Notes under the pieces: generated by a model
Told to the model about the DNA's origin: nothing
Databases searched by the model: none
Seen by the model: only the letters and a program-made list of their open reading frames with translations
Made by a program: the position numbers and the translations under genes
Shown here: in pieces, positions 45,210 through 53,869 of the stretch
How positions within the stretch are numbered: position 1 is the first letter of the stretch
Layout: every line of letters begins with the position of its first letter
Assembly (NCBI RefSeq): GCF_002157895.1
Contig: NZ_CP021377.1
Location: forward strand, 3,286,001-3,350,000
Reading direction: 5' to 3'
From: Oceanisphaera profunda
GTDB taxonomy: Bacteria > Pseudomonadota > Gammaproteobacteria > Enterobacterales > Aeromonadaceae
DNA length: 64,000 nucleotides

Positions 45210-46490
45210 ATGCTGACAATACTAGGCTTGAGTCTGTTAGGGTTTTTGTTAATTGGGGTTCCGGTTGCAATTGCATTGGGTGCTTCTTCAATGCTGGCGG
45301 TTGCGTTGGCAAGTCATGTACCGCTGCTGGTTATCGCTCAAAAAGTCTTTCAAGGAATGAATAACTTTTCATTTTTAGCTATACCGTTGTTTTTACTTGC
45401 GGGAAGCTTAATGTCTGAAGCTAAAATTTCAGAGCGATTAGTCGCATTAGCTAACTTGATGCTTGGGCGCTACCCTGGAGGGCTGGCAAACGTAGCGACC
45501 ACTTCATCTGCTTTTTTTGGTTCTATTTCTGGCTCTGCCCCCGCTACTACAGCGGCGGTGGGTTCAGTCATGATCCCATCAATGGTTAAACGTGGTTATC
45601 GGCCAGAAGATGCGGCCGCAACGGTAGCTGCATCAGGGGCGTTAGGTTTAATAATACCCCCAAGCTTAACCATGGTTATTTATGGAGTAATATCAGGCGT
45701 CTCCATTGGTCAGTTGTTTATTAATGGCATACTGCCTGGCATCATGCTTACTTGTGCATTGATGAGCTTAAACTACTTCTTAGCTAAGCGTAAGCATCGT
45801 AAAAACAATACCGTACAGGAAGTGGTTGAAGATAAAGGTAAAGCTAAAGAAATTATACGTAGCAGTTTATTGGCTTTGTTAATGCCAGTCATTATTGTGG
45901 TAGGTATTTATTCTGGCGTGTTTACCGCTACTGAATCCGCCGCAGTTGCATGTTTATATGGCTTATTGTTGGGTGTGTTTGTTTATCGCACTTTATCTTG
46001 GAGAGGCTTGTTTAATGCATTTAAAAGCACTGTAACCAATACGGCTGTTATCATGTTTCTCATGGCTTGTGCTAATGCATTGGCTTACGTTATTACCGCT
46101 GAAAGAGTGCCACAACAATTTGCAATGTGGATAGTCGGTGTGACGGATAATCCTGTATATGTAATGTTGCTTATGTTGGGCTTGTTGTTGGTTGTGGGCA
46201 CCTTTTTAGACAACGTATCAGCACTTGTGCTGCTAGTGCCGACACTGATGAGTATTACCGCCGCGGTTAATATCGACCCGTTATACTTTGGTGTGTTTGC
46301 AATTATCGCGTTAGCAGTAGGTCAGTTTACACCTCCAGTAGGACTAAATTTATTTATAGCCGCTAACATAGCAAAACAAAAAGTAGAAACAGTCTCAATA
46401 GCCGTTTTACCTTACTTGTTTGTCTATATCGCTATGCTGTTACTGTTTGTTTTTGTACCTAGTCTGCTTGTATTTACTCAATGGTTTTAA
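45210..46490 (+). CDS. TRAP transporter large permease, DctM family
   Basis: This is the main channel subunit, driven by a sodium gradient in characterised TRAP systems. It has about 12 membrane helices over 426 residues. The family motifs are FLAIPLFLLAGSLM, GSISGSAPATTAAVGSVMIPSM, AAATVAASGALGLIIPPS and GQFTPPVGLNLFIAANIA. AAGGGTG precedes the ATG. It ends 10 bases before the asparaginase-like gene, so the transporter and enzyme should be made from one mRNA. Confidence 0.93.
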   Translation: MLTILGLSLLGFLLIGVPVAIALGASSMLAVALASHVPLLVIAQKVFQGMNNFSFLAIPLFLLAGSLMSEAKISERLVALANLMLGRYPGGLANVATTSSAFFGSISGSAPATTAAVGSVMIPSMVKRGYRPEDAAATVAASGALGLIIPPSLTMVIYGVISGVSIGQLFINGILPGIMLTCALMSLNYFLAKRKHRKNNTVQEVVEDKGKAKEIIRSSLLALLMPVIIVVGIYSGVFTATESAAVACLYGLLLGVFVYRTLSWRGLFNAFKSTVTNTAVIMFLMACANALAYVITAERVPQQFAMWIVGVTDNPVYVMLLMLGLLLVVGTFLDNVSALVLLVPTLMSITAAVNIDPLYFGVFAIIALAVGQFTPPVGLNLFIAANIAKQKVETVSIAVLPYLFVYIAMLLLFVFVPSLLVFTQWF

Positions 46491-46500
46491 AAGGTGATTT

Positions 46501-47481
46501 ATGACTAATAATATAAAGTTACTCTCAACAGGTGGAACGATAGCGAGCACTCAGTCTGAGGACAACAGAAGTAAGTCTGGCGAATTAACAGGGCAAGACT
46601 TAGTCGGCAAGTTATGTTTGCCAAGCACTATCAATGTGCATACGGAGTCTGTGTTTCAAAAGCCAAGTAATGCGTTGACCTTTAATGATATTTTGTCGTT
46701 AAGAGAAAAAATACTAGCGATAGATAAAGAAAAAAAGCATACAGGTATTGTGATCACACATGGCACAGATACGCTAGAAGATACGGCTTTTTTTCTTCAG
46801 GCGAGTTTGCCACCTTTAGATACGGTTGTGGTGATTACCGGCTCACAAAGAGCACCACAATTAGAAGGAACCGACGCCTATAAAAATTTAATGGCAGCTA
46901 TTATCGCTGCCTCATCTGAAAAGTTAAAAAAACTAGGAGTGTTGGTCGTATTTAATGACTCAATATACAGCGCTAATCATATTAGAAAGGTAAATAGTTT
47001 TCAGGTGAATGGCTTTGATAGCCCTGGCTTTGGTCATTTAGGCTACGTGAGTGAAAGTAATGTGCATTTATTACAACGACCAGAGTTACCTCAGCCGTTT
47101 ACTCCTGTAACCGCATTACCTAGGGTCGATATTATAGTCGGCTGCTTAGAAGCCAGTCCTCAGCAGCTGATCAGTTCAGCTGAGTCTGGAGCTCGCGGCA
47201 TAATTTTAGAGGGCATAGGTAAGGGACACGTGCCTCCTAGCTGGATCCCAGTAGTAGAGAAACTTGTAAAAGAAGGAGTAAAGTTTGCAGTGGTAACAGG
47301 ATCATTAATGGGCTCTTTAGAGCCGACCTATGATTTTAATGGCTGCCTAAAAGATTTACTCGATTTAGGCGTGATCCCTGTATCAGACATGTCAGCTCGA
47401 AAAGCACGGATAAGATTAATGTTAGCGCTAGCATCAGCAGATGTGGAACAATCACTATTAACTATGGAAATAAGTCGCTAA
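46501..47481 (+). CDS. Asparaginase/glutaminase family amidohydrolase, cytoplasmic
   Basis: This is a second asparaginase-family enzyme, separate from AnsA at 2612. The nucleophile Thr13 lies in LLSTGGTIAS, and the second Thr-Asp pair, Thr89-Asp90, lies in ITHGTDTLED. ITGSQRAPQLEGTDAYKNL and VVFNDSIYSANHIRKVNS follow the type II pattern. Yet there is no signal peptide, which fits an enzyme acting on a substrate after uptake. At 326 residues it is full length. The gene is last in the dctPQM unit, with AAAGGTG before the ATG. L-asparagine, D-asparagine, glutamine or a related amide are all possible. The sequence does not decide between them. Confidence 0.88.
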   Translation: MTNNIKLLSTGGTIASTQSEDNRSKSGELTGQDLVGKLCLPSTINVHTESVFQKPSNALTFNDILSLREKILAIDKEKKHTGIVITHGTDTLEDTAFFLQASLPPLDTVVVITGSQRAPQLEGTDAYKNLMAAIIAASSEKLKKLGVLVVFNDSIYSANHIRKVNSFQVNGFDSPGFGHLGYVSESNVHLLQRPELPQPFTPVTALPRVDIIVGCLEASPQQLISSAESGARGIILEGIGKGHVPPSWIPVVEKLVKEGVKFAVVTGSLMGSLEPTYDFNGCLKDLLDLGVIPVSDMSARKARIRLMLALASADVEQSLLTMEISR

Positions 47482-48049
47482 TAAGACTAAGTGATCACGG
47501 TAAAATTAGAACGTTAATTTAAGTGGTTGCATATTTTTAATACTATGATCGGGAATAAGGCGAACCCTAACTGGATCCTGATCATAGTAAGGCTGCGGAT
47601 AATATATAGCTTTAAACGAGAGCAGTAAATTATGGCACGGCTATTGATTTTGACAGCTAAACAGCTAATAGCTGAGTCCCTTAAAATCTATTTTAATTAT
47701 TTTTATAATCTCATTTGTGTAAAAGATGTACGATAAATCTGACCTTGAGTACAAGTTTTTTGATTGTTGATACTACGGATGACCAGCTTCTCAATTTATG
47801 AGCCAGAGTACATGAAAAAGGTACGGCAAAGTTTTTCATTATGCTATGATCCTAAGTCTGATGTTACAGCTTAGGATGAAGATAAAGCTAAGTTTGATTT
47901 AGCTTGTCAATATATTATGAAACTAACCGCCGCTACTTTTTTAAATGGATTTAAAATGGTAAATGAGCCTAATACGATTAGTGTTTTCTTTTGTCCATCA
48001 ACTATTGAGATGGCTCCCGTTTTTATCAAACTTTTGATGGTTAATCACC
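47482..48049. other. Gap of about 570 bp between the asparaginase and GntR genes
   Basis: This A/T-rich stretch has no supported gene. An inverted repeat TCCTAAG / CTTAGGA (47850-47876) is the clearest structure and could be an operator or a weak terminator. The regulator gene's promoter should lie near 47900-48000, but I could not pick a convincing -35/-10 pair. I did not see another copy of the CTAACATGTTAG palindrome here. Confidence 0.5.
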
Positions 48050-48700
48050 ATGACTGAAAAACCTACCTCACTTGCTGAACAGGCCTTTAATTCCATCCGA
48101 GAATTATTACGCGATAATATTATTAAAGCTGGCCAACTTATCTCTATGTCTTTCTTGTCGGAACTGATTGGTCTTCCTCTCGCTCCAGTACGAGAAGCGG
48201 TACAAAAAGCCTCTGCATTAGGTTTAATGAAATCAATCCCCAAAAGAGGGGTTCTTATCATAGATGCTGATAGTGACCATGTTGTAGAATGCCTAGTTAT
48301 CCGGCAGATCTGGGATAAAGAAGGAGCCAGAGTATTAACTCGCTCGCCAGATAAAGAATACATCAAAAAACTTATTGTTAGGCACCAAATTGTTATAGAG
48401 CAAGCAATCAATTCTGAAATAAGTTTAGCGTTACAAAAAGAGGCGACATCTCTTGATTGGGAGATGCATGAGCTTCTATCTTCTAGTATAAATAATGCTG
48501 AAATAGATAGGCTCTATGCGATCAATAGAGATAGAATTACCGTCATGTTCAATGCCAAGCCGATACACCCAGTACGCCTGGTGCCTGCATTTAATGAACA
48601 TATAGCCATAATGACAGCAATAATAGAAGAAGACGAACAAAAGGTAATGGATCTACTGGATTACCACTACCAACAAATATTCAAATGGCTTGAAATATAA
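48050..48700 (+). CDS. GntR-family transcriptional regulator, FadR subfamily
   Basis: This DNA-binding repressor probably controls the TRAP-asparaginase operon. Residues 8-75 form a winged helix-turn-helix (SLAEQAFNSIRELLRDNIIKAG, then APVREAVQKASALGLMKSIPKRG). Residues 85-215 form an all-helical FCD-type ligand domain with WEMHELL and a later FNEHIAIMTAI, whose His and Asp/Glu residues usually bind a metal that contacts the effector. The length is 216 residues. The ribosome site is weak. The gene is about 570 bp after the operon on the same strand. The ligand is probably the transported compound or its product. Confidence 0.88.
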   Translation: MTEKPTSLAEQAFNSIRELLRDNIIKAGQLISMSFLSELIGLPLAPVREAVQKASALGLMKSIPKRGVLIIDADSDHVVECLVIRQIWDKEGARVLTRSPDKEYIKKLIVRHQIVIEQAINSEISLALQKEATSLDWEMHELLSSSINNAEIDRLYAINRDRITVMFNAKPIHPVRLVPAFNEHIAIMTAIIEEDEQKVMDLLDYHYQQIFKWLEI

Positions 48701-48782
48701 TACTTTCTGTATCAATACTATGCAGTTTAAGCTTGAATATACTTGTATAAAGTAGAGCTGTATCCAGATGCAGGAGGCGATA

Positions 48783-49388
48783 ATGAACAAGGATGGCTTT
48801 TTATCCACAGTGGTGTGTATGAAAGAGTTACGCAGTGCTTGGTTGCTTGTAGCTGTTGTTTTATTAACCGGCTGTGCCAGCATGAGCAAGCAAGAGTGTT
48901 TAACGGCCAATTGGCTAGACCAAGGGTTTCGTGATGGTCGCAATGGCCAACCCTTATCTCGCATTGTTGATCATCGCCAAGCTTGTACCAAAGTCGGCAT
49001 TACGCCTAACGATACGCTTTATTTTCAGGGCCGTGACCAAGGCATTGTCCATTACTGTACCTCCGAAAATGCGCTAGCAGTAGGGCGCCAAGGGCTGCCT
49101 TATCGTAATGCTTGCCCAGCGGCATTAGAGCACGAATTTTTAGTCTCTTATAAGCAAGGAAAGCAACTTTATGAGGCAGAGCAGCGTATAGAGGCACTCA
49201 GCCAGGACTCGCGTCAATTTGAACTGTTATTAAGAGACGAAGACGACCGAGAGCAACGCCGTTACTTGCGCCAACACATTCGAGATCTAGACTGGGAACT
49301 GCAACGAGCCCGTGATGAGCAACGTTATCTTGAGCGAAACTTAGAGAGGGAATTCGACAACAATCTAGAGCGAACGGTGGGTGATTGA
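48783..49388 (+). CDS. DUF2799 family lipoprotein
   Basis: This is an envelope lipoprotein. A lipobox LLTGC lies near residue 31, after a hydrophobic helix (SAWLLVAVVLLTG). The mature part has the DUF2799 pattern WLDQGFRDGRNGQPLSRIVDHRQACTKVGITPND and a second GRDQGIVHYCTSENALAVGRQG repeat. A charged coiled coil (about 140-195) follows. I start at ATG 48783 because AGGAGG lies five bases away. A start at 48819 would give a more compact signal peptide. The function of DUF2799 is unknown. It marks a return to the base composition of the rest of the chromosome. Confidence 0.82.
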   Translation: MNKDGFLSTVVCMKELRSAWLLVAVVLLTGCASMSKQECLTANWLDQGFRDGRNGQPLSRIVDHRQACTKVGITPNDTLYFQGRDQGIVHYCTSENALAVGRQGLPYRNACPAALEHEFLVSYKQGKQLYEAEQRIEALSQDSRQFELLLRDEDDREQRRYLRQHIRDLDWELQRARDEQRYLERNLEREFDNNLERTVGD

Positions 49389-49532
49389 GTTACTAAAGCG
49401 TATTTCATAGGGGCTATTAGCACACATAGTTCTGGCTGGGTGCGTATGGCACTTGTGAGCGCCGCTGCAGTTCTTGAGCGTGAGGGCTAGATTGTCTACA
49501 ATAGTTCACTTTTTACTTATGGCAGATCAAAC

Positions 49533-49781
49533 ATGAACGACACGACTTCGCTCCCCGCTTTACCGGATCGTCTTTCGGGTAATCCTCGTAGCCCACACCA
49601 TGTGGCAGCAATTTTTGAGCACAATATTGGTATTCGCTTCAACGGTAAAGAGCGTACGGATGTTGAGGAATATTGCATCAGTGAAGGCTGGGTGAAAATA
49701 GCTTCGCCTAAAGCGCTAGACCGCCGCGGCCAACCTTTATTGATCACGTTAAAAGGCACGGTTGAAGCTTATTATCTTTAA
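49533..49781 (+). CDS. DUF3297 family protein
   Basis: This is an 82-residue cytoplasmic protein of unknown function. The family pattern ALPDRLSGNPRSPHHVAAIF, then IGIRFNGKERTDVEEYCISEGWVKI and KALDRRGQPLLITLKGTVEAYY, is clear and full length. The ribosome site is not obvious before the ATG. It seems to be monocistronic. The following 300-bp gap holds a hairpin at 49916-49943 (ACAGGGTCTAGA, loop GAAA, TCTAGGCCCTGT) with no T-tract, and nothing else I can support. Confidence 0.88.
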   Translation: MNDTTSLPALPDRLSGNPRSPHHVAAIFEHNIGIRFNGKERTDVEEYCISEGWVKIASPKALDRRGQPLLITLKGTVEAYYL

Positions 49782-50084
49782 GCTGTCTTAATGATGATTG
49801 CAGCTTAGTGAAAGATAGCCTACTGCTGAATTGGTGTATGATTTGGCGTATGAATGAGTGCAGTCGTTGAGTAATTTCAACGCAATTCACGGCTTCCTCT
49901 AAAAAATTCAGCTCAACAGGGTCTAGAGAAATCTAGGCCCTGTATATTAATCCTGTGTTAGCAATATATTCCGGTGCGCTATGTTTCAGGCGCTATTTAA
50001 AAACAGCTTTCAACTAGCAACAAGGTGCGGTCATTAAATTAGGGATGCTTGCCAGCGCTTGCCAACTCTAGGAGGTTATTGCTT

Positions 50085-50642
50085 ATGTCAAAGGAAGCGC
50101 GCCCGCTACTTTCTGTTATTGTACGAAGGTTCCCGCCGCAGCTAGAGTCTGAAATTGAGCAATCGCTTGGAAAAACCCAGCGGGCCATGGCCAATCAGCC
50201 GGGGTTTGTGGGGTTGCAAAACAGTCTGTCTCACGAAGAGGGTTACTGTGAACTGGTCACTGTGTTCGCTTTTGATTCAGAAGAGAGCTTAGACAGCTGG
50301 AAACGTTCGCCTATTCGCCAAGGCTTCGTTAGCGAACTCGATATCTATTCGCAAGATAGCGTAACCCATGCGCAATTTGGTGATCTTGGGCAGCTTTTAC
50401 ACCCGACGGCGCAGTTAAGAAAAATCGAGACGGTGGCAATACTCATTTTTTGGATTTTACTGCTAGGGGAGTCTTTGCGTTACCTCGCCGACTGGCTCTT
50501 GCCTGGTATTTTTACTGCTTACTGGCGCAATCTACTGTTGGTATTAGTTAATGTCATGCTGATCAGTTATCTTTTTCTACCTTGGTCGAGCATTATCGTC
50601 ACCAAAATTAAAACCAATATTTCTAGAAAAATAAAAAAATAA
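50085..50642 (+). CDS. ABM-domain protein with C-terminal membrane helices
   Basis: Residues 10-95 resemble an antibiotic-biosynthesis-monooxygenase (dimeric alpha-beta barrel) domain: SVIVRRFPPQ, QPGFVGLQNSLSHEEGYCELVTVFAFDSEESLDSWKRSP. Two membrane helices follow (about 120-140 and 150-172), ending in a strongly basic tail. Such ABM-membrane proteins are common, but no substrate is known. I start at ATG 50085, where AGGAGG lies nine bases upstream. The frame opens earlier, at 50049. It stands alone. Confidence 0.78.
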   Translation: MSKEARPLLSVIVRRFPPQLESEIEQSLGKTQRAMANQPGFVGLQNSLSHEEGYCELVTVFAFDSEESLDSWKRSPIRQGFVSELDIYSQDSVTHAQFGDLGQLLHPTAQLRKIETVAILIFWILLLGESLRYLADWLLPGIFTAYWRNLLLVLVNVMLISYLFLPWSSIIVTKIKTNISRKIKK

Positions 50643-50871
50643 GTGAGCTGAGCCAGTCGGTATTATTTTTAATATTGACGGCGTTAAATACAGTCTTAAG
50701 CCTTACGAGCGTTGATTGTAATGACTTAGACTGCAAGCTGATAGTGCTAAAGAAGCATAATTACTCCTCTGGTTTATCAATCAACGGTTAAGCAGACCAG
50801 CATTACAGTAAGTGGAAATACGGAATTTGAGGAGTGATAAGAGAGCAACTAAAAATTAGAGCCAGAGCCAT

Positions 50872-51041
50872 TTTTGCCACGGAAGAACACAGAAGGCACG
50901 GACACAGTTCACAGGCGACAAAGCCAAAGTTTTTATGGTAAGAGCTCGGTTTATTCAGGTTCTAGTGTTAGTCCTTACCAATTAGAGGTCCTTTCAGATC
51001 TGATCTCTATTGTTCCGTGTTCTTCCGTGCGTTCCGTTGCA
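50872..51041. repeat. Inverted repeat element of the GCCACGGAA family
   Basis: The left arm TTTGCCACGGAAGAACACAG (50873-50892) with a following GGCACGGA is inversely matched by TCCGTGTTCTTCCGTGCG and TTCCGTTGCA (51014-51041). It occupies most of the 470-bp gap between the ABM gene and the DUF1971 gene. No gene is supported in the gap. Confidence 0.82.
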
Positions 51042-51110
51042 AATAGTCTTGAGTGTTTGATTCTTTATGAGAAAAGGGACCAAAAATCCACGTTGGTTTC
51101 GCAGTATTAC

Positions 51111-51482
51111 TTAATCAAATAAGGCATCAATAGGCTTGCTGTGAACGCGCGAGCTTTTAAACATGGCTTTATTGCCGGTATCGGTTTCTGACCAAAAGTT
51201 GATGTTAAATTGCGCATCATCACTTAACTCTACACGATGCCAATATTGGGGCGGGCTAACGGCAAACTGGCCCGCTTGGATGACCACCGTTTTTTCTGGC
51301 GCTGTGGCGGCTTCATTGGCGAATCCGTAAAAGGTGACCGTGCCTTGCATCACACAAATTTGACCAAACACGCCTTCGGCGGTGTTGTGATGGGTTAACA
51401 GCGCCTTAGGAATGTTATTTTTAGTGAAAAAATGTGTTGAACGTTTTATTTTCCAATGGCTCGGGATTATCACATTATTCAT
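51111..51482 (-). CDS. DUF1971 family cupin-like protein
   Basis: This is a 123-residue protein with a cupin-like beta barrel. The DUF1971 pattern is FFTKNNIPKALLTHHNTAEGVFGQICVMQGTVTFYGF, then IQAGQFAVSPPQYWHRVELSDDAQFNINFW. Relatives include the N-terminal part of some TehB tellurite-resistance proteins and YeaR-like proteins linked to nitrate stress. The His residues (HH near 33, H near 84) could bind a metal. I start at ATG 51482, five bases after AAGGAG. A GTG at 51488 overlaps that box. It is monocistronic and convergent with the ABM gene. Confidence 0.82.
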   Translation of the reverse strand: MNNVIIPSHWKIKRSTHFFTKNNIPKALLTHHNTAEGVFGQICVMQGTVTFYGFANEAATAPEKTVVIQAGQFAVSPPQYWHRVELSDDAQFNINFWSETDTGNKAMFKSSRVHSKPIDALFD

Positions 51483-51684
51483 GATCACTCCTTGGGTGAG
51501 TAGGGCGGGTGTATGTTAGCCCTGTAGCTTAATTTGCAGCGTAAACGCTTTGCTGCACTTGGGTCAACTCAGAAGCAACTATACAGTAAAATATAGGGGG
51601 TTATTCAGATACAGCCCAGCTAAGCGGTTGTTTAATTTAGGCTTATCACTTGTTTTGAGACCAATAACATAAAGGAAAAATTAG

Positions 51685-52080
51685 ATGTCCGGAATTACTG
51701 CTTTGGCTGAGTTATTGGCATCAATGAACCCAATACTGATTGATGATGAGTTTGTATTCTGCACCGTGCCAGGCAGTTTGGCTCAGTATTTGGAGTTAGC
51801 CCCAGTGGCGAGCTTTGTTGAAGCTGAAGGGCTTACGCTGGTGGTGAGCAAAGCGGCTGCGCTAAAAGCGAATTTAAGCTTTGACGGCGCGTTTCGCCAA
51901 ATTACGCTCACGGTGCATTCCAGTTTAGCCGCGGTGGGGCTAACTGCGGCGGTATCTACCCAGCTTGCGTCTAAGGGCATCAGTGCCAATGTGATAGCGG
52001 CCTTTTATCACGACCATATTTTTGTTCCTGCAGCGAACGCAGAGGCGGCGCTGTCCGCAATACAAGAACTCAGCGCCTAG
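51685..52080 (+). CDS. ACT-domain protein (ACT_3 type)
   Basis: This is a 131-residue cytoplasmic protein with two ACT-like halves. The sequence begins SGITALAELLASMNPILIDDEFVFCTVP, the ACT_3 (PF10000/DUF2241) pattern. The C-terminal half, LTAAVSTQLASKGISANVIAAFYHDHIFVPAANAEAAL, is an ACT fold that would bind a small effector such as an amino acid. AAAGGAAA precedes the ATG. It is monocistronic. The ligand is unknown. Confidence 0.85.
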   Translation: MSGITALAELLASMNPILIDDEFVFCTVPGSLAQYLELAPVASFVEAEGLTLVVSKAAALKANLSFDGAFRQITLTVHSSLAAVGLTAAVSTQLASKGISANVIAAFYHDHIFVPAANAEAALSAIQELSA

Positions 52081-52314
52081 CTGTGTACAAATAGCTGTGC
52101 AGCAGCACTGTTTTTTACTCAATCGAAAAGCTCCAAATGAGTTGTTTGGTTGTGGTTTTGAGTGCTGAGCTTTAACCTGAATTGATATTGGCGACAGAAA
52201 AACCACTGAAATTGGCAGTTATCTTGCTGCTAACCATGTAGAATGCGCCGTTCAATGATCATTCAGCCGTTGAGTGTTGAATGCAGCGTTATAGCAAATC
52301 CCAGTAGGAATTCC

Positions 52315-52629
52315 ATGAAAAAGACATTCGCTTTAGCTCACCCTAAATTACCACTTGCGCGCAGGGTCGACTCTATTAAGTATGAAATTAAAAAGTACCT
52401 TAAGAGAGAGCGTAACAAGACCTTGCCTAGCGGCATGAACTACTGGGCGTTTGATTGCCGTTTTGGTACCTCAGCAGAGACTGCGACTGACGTTTTCCCT
52501 TCTGAAATCAATAAGCATATTGATGCAGTGGTGGCGCAAGAGTTGCCAGAGTTCTATGTAGAGATACTGGCCAGAGCCTGTAAGCACGATCCTCGTGCGA
52601 TGGCGAACACTGAAGATGATCAAGCGTAA
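52315..52629 (+). CDS. DUF6172 family protein
   Basis: This is a 104-residue basic cytoplasmic protein of unknown function. The family pattern is MKKTFALAHPKLPLARRVDS, IKYEIKKYLKRERNKTLPSG, NYWAFDCRFG and INKHIDAVVAQ. I start at ATG 52315, preceded by TAGGAA. The frame opens earlier, at 52243, with no conserved residues. It is followed by a terminator shared with the convergent methyltransferase gene. Confidence 0.82.
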   Translation: MKKTFALAHPKLPLARRVDSIKYEIKKYLKRERNKTLPSGMNYWAFDCRFGTSAETATDVFPSEINKHIDAVVAQELPEFYVEILARACKHDPRAMANTEDDQA

Positions 52630-52677
52630 GTAGCCGGCTCATGCCTGATTAAGCATGGTTGGGTGTTCCCGCTTGTG

Positions 52678-52717
52678 AACGGCGTAAGAAGAGCGTTGCT
52701 TTTCTTACGCCGTTTTT
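52678..52717. terminator. Terminator between DUF6172 and methyltransferase genes
   Basis: AACGGCGTAAGAA pairs with TTCTTACGCCGTT around a ten-base loop and is followed by TTTG. It lies between convergent genes. Confidence 0.83.
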
Positions 52718-52790
52718 GCTGATACTGCTGGCCGTGAGTGATTGGATATTCTGACCTGCGGTCTTATCCCCACGACGGTTATTAACCCAG

Positions 52791-53534
52791 TTAAATCTTT
52801 ACACAGCTAAAAATAGCATTGCCAGAAGACTGACCCCACGGCACTATTTTCTCATAATCATGCTCAAAAATATGCACCTCGAAGTAGGGCGCTAAGAGCG
52901 CGGTTAGCTCATCGAAACTCACGGCTACCATGGGATGCTCGTCATGCCACACTTGCGCTTCTTCGCCGGTGGTTTTACCAATGCTGAGCTGCAGTGATTG
53001 TTGCTCGCCAGTTCCAGAATAATGCCACCCCGAACGAAAGGTAAAGACACTGTTTTCTTGAGTTGCGGTGTGACTCACAAAGAGTGCGTTATCAATTTTG
53101 TGCTTGTCGACCACGTTAAAGCAGAACACGCCCTGTGATTTTAACGCGCTATGTACACTGGCTATGCATTGTTTAAGTTTATTAATGCCATCGTTGTAAT
53201 GAATGGAATATAAAAAACAGGTAATCAGGTCTACCGGCTCGGCAATCTTAAACTCACTCATGTTTTGCAAAGAAAATTGTGCTTCAGGGCAGCGCAGTTG
53301 TGCGATATCTAACATAGGTTGGTTAAGATCAAGGCCGTTACTTTGATAGCCCAAATCAATGAAATGCCGCACGTGCGGGCCAGTACCACAGGCTAAATCC
53401 AGATGGGTGTTACCCCCGTTGCCAAAAATTTGCTGCAGCCGATCAATGCTGCTGCTTTGCGCCTGATAATCAATATCGAGACACATTAAATCGTAATAAC
53501 CAGACAAGTCGGTATAGAGTGCGTTGGCGGACAT
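52791..53534 (-). CDS. Class I SAM-dependent methyltransferase
   Basis: This is a 247-residue soluble methyltransferase. SAM motif I is HLDLACGTGPHVRHF (near residue 45), motif II NGLDLNQPML, and a post-motif LITCFLYSIHYN. The C-terminal part (about 150-247) is a beta-rich domain, GWHYSGTGEQQSLQLS, seen in small-molecule methyltransferases. The substrate cannot be predicted. The ATG has a weak ribosome site. It is monocistronic. Confidence 0.85.
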   Translation of the reverse strand: MSANALYTDLSGYYDLMCLDIDYQAQSSSIDRLQQIFGNGGNTHLDLACGTGPHVRHFIDLGYQSNGLDLNQPMLDIAQLRCPEAQFSLQNMSEFKIAEPVDLITCFLYSIHYNDGINKLKQCIASVHSALKSQGVFCFNVVDKHKIDNALFVSHTATQENSVFTFRSGWHYSGTGEQQSLQLSIGKTTGEEAQVWHDEHPMVAVSFDELTALLAPYFEVHIFEHDYEKIVPWGQSSGNAIFSCVKI

Positions 53535-53869
53535 CTTGGCCTATTTTTTGCAAAGATATTTTGGGGTGGCGCATAGTAAACTAATCGGCCTGCTTTGCAA
53601 GATACACAGGGGCTGGCGCAAGTTTTGAGATGAGTAAACAGAGACAGGTAGACCAAAGGTCTCGCCGGCTCATTTATGGGTAGGAGTCTTATCGGTGGCA
53701 TAAAGGTCAACAGCCCCTAGGACGAATGGCGGGCTTAAAGGCTCGCCGTTGAGTCATCACTGCTCTTAACCGCCAAAAATGATATCCTGTTTCACACAAA
53801 TACCAGATACAGACAGAGCGACCTCGTAAAAACTATGATTGATAACCAACACGACTCAGCAGGTGGCCT
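53535..53869. other. Gap between the methyltransferase and RIO-kinase genes
   Basis: About 335 bases. A short hairpin-like GGCGGGCTTAAAGGCTCGCC lies near 53726-53745. I see no gene, and the stretch presumably holds two divergent promoters. Confidence 0.5.

Noticed and set aside
43661-47481. The A/T-rich block as a prophage or integrative island
   Set aside because: No integrase, attachment duplication or tRNA junction is seen. Only base composition suggests transfer.
49916-49943. A 12-bp hairpin with a GAAA loop as a terminator or small RNA
   Set aside because: No T-tract follows, no promoter is clear, and no conserved RNA family was recognised.
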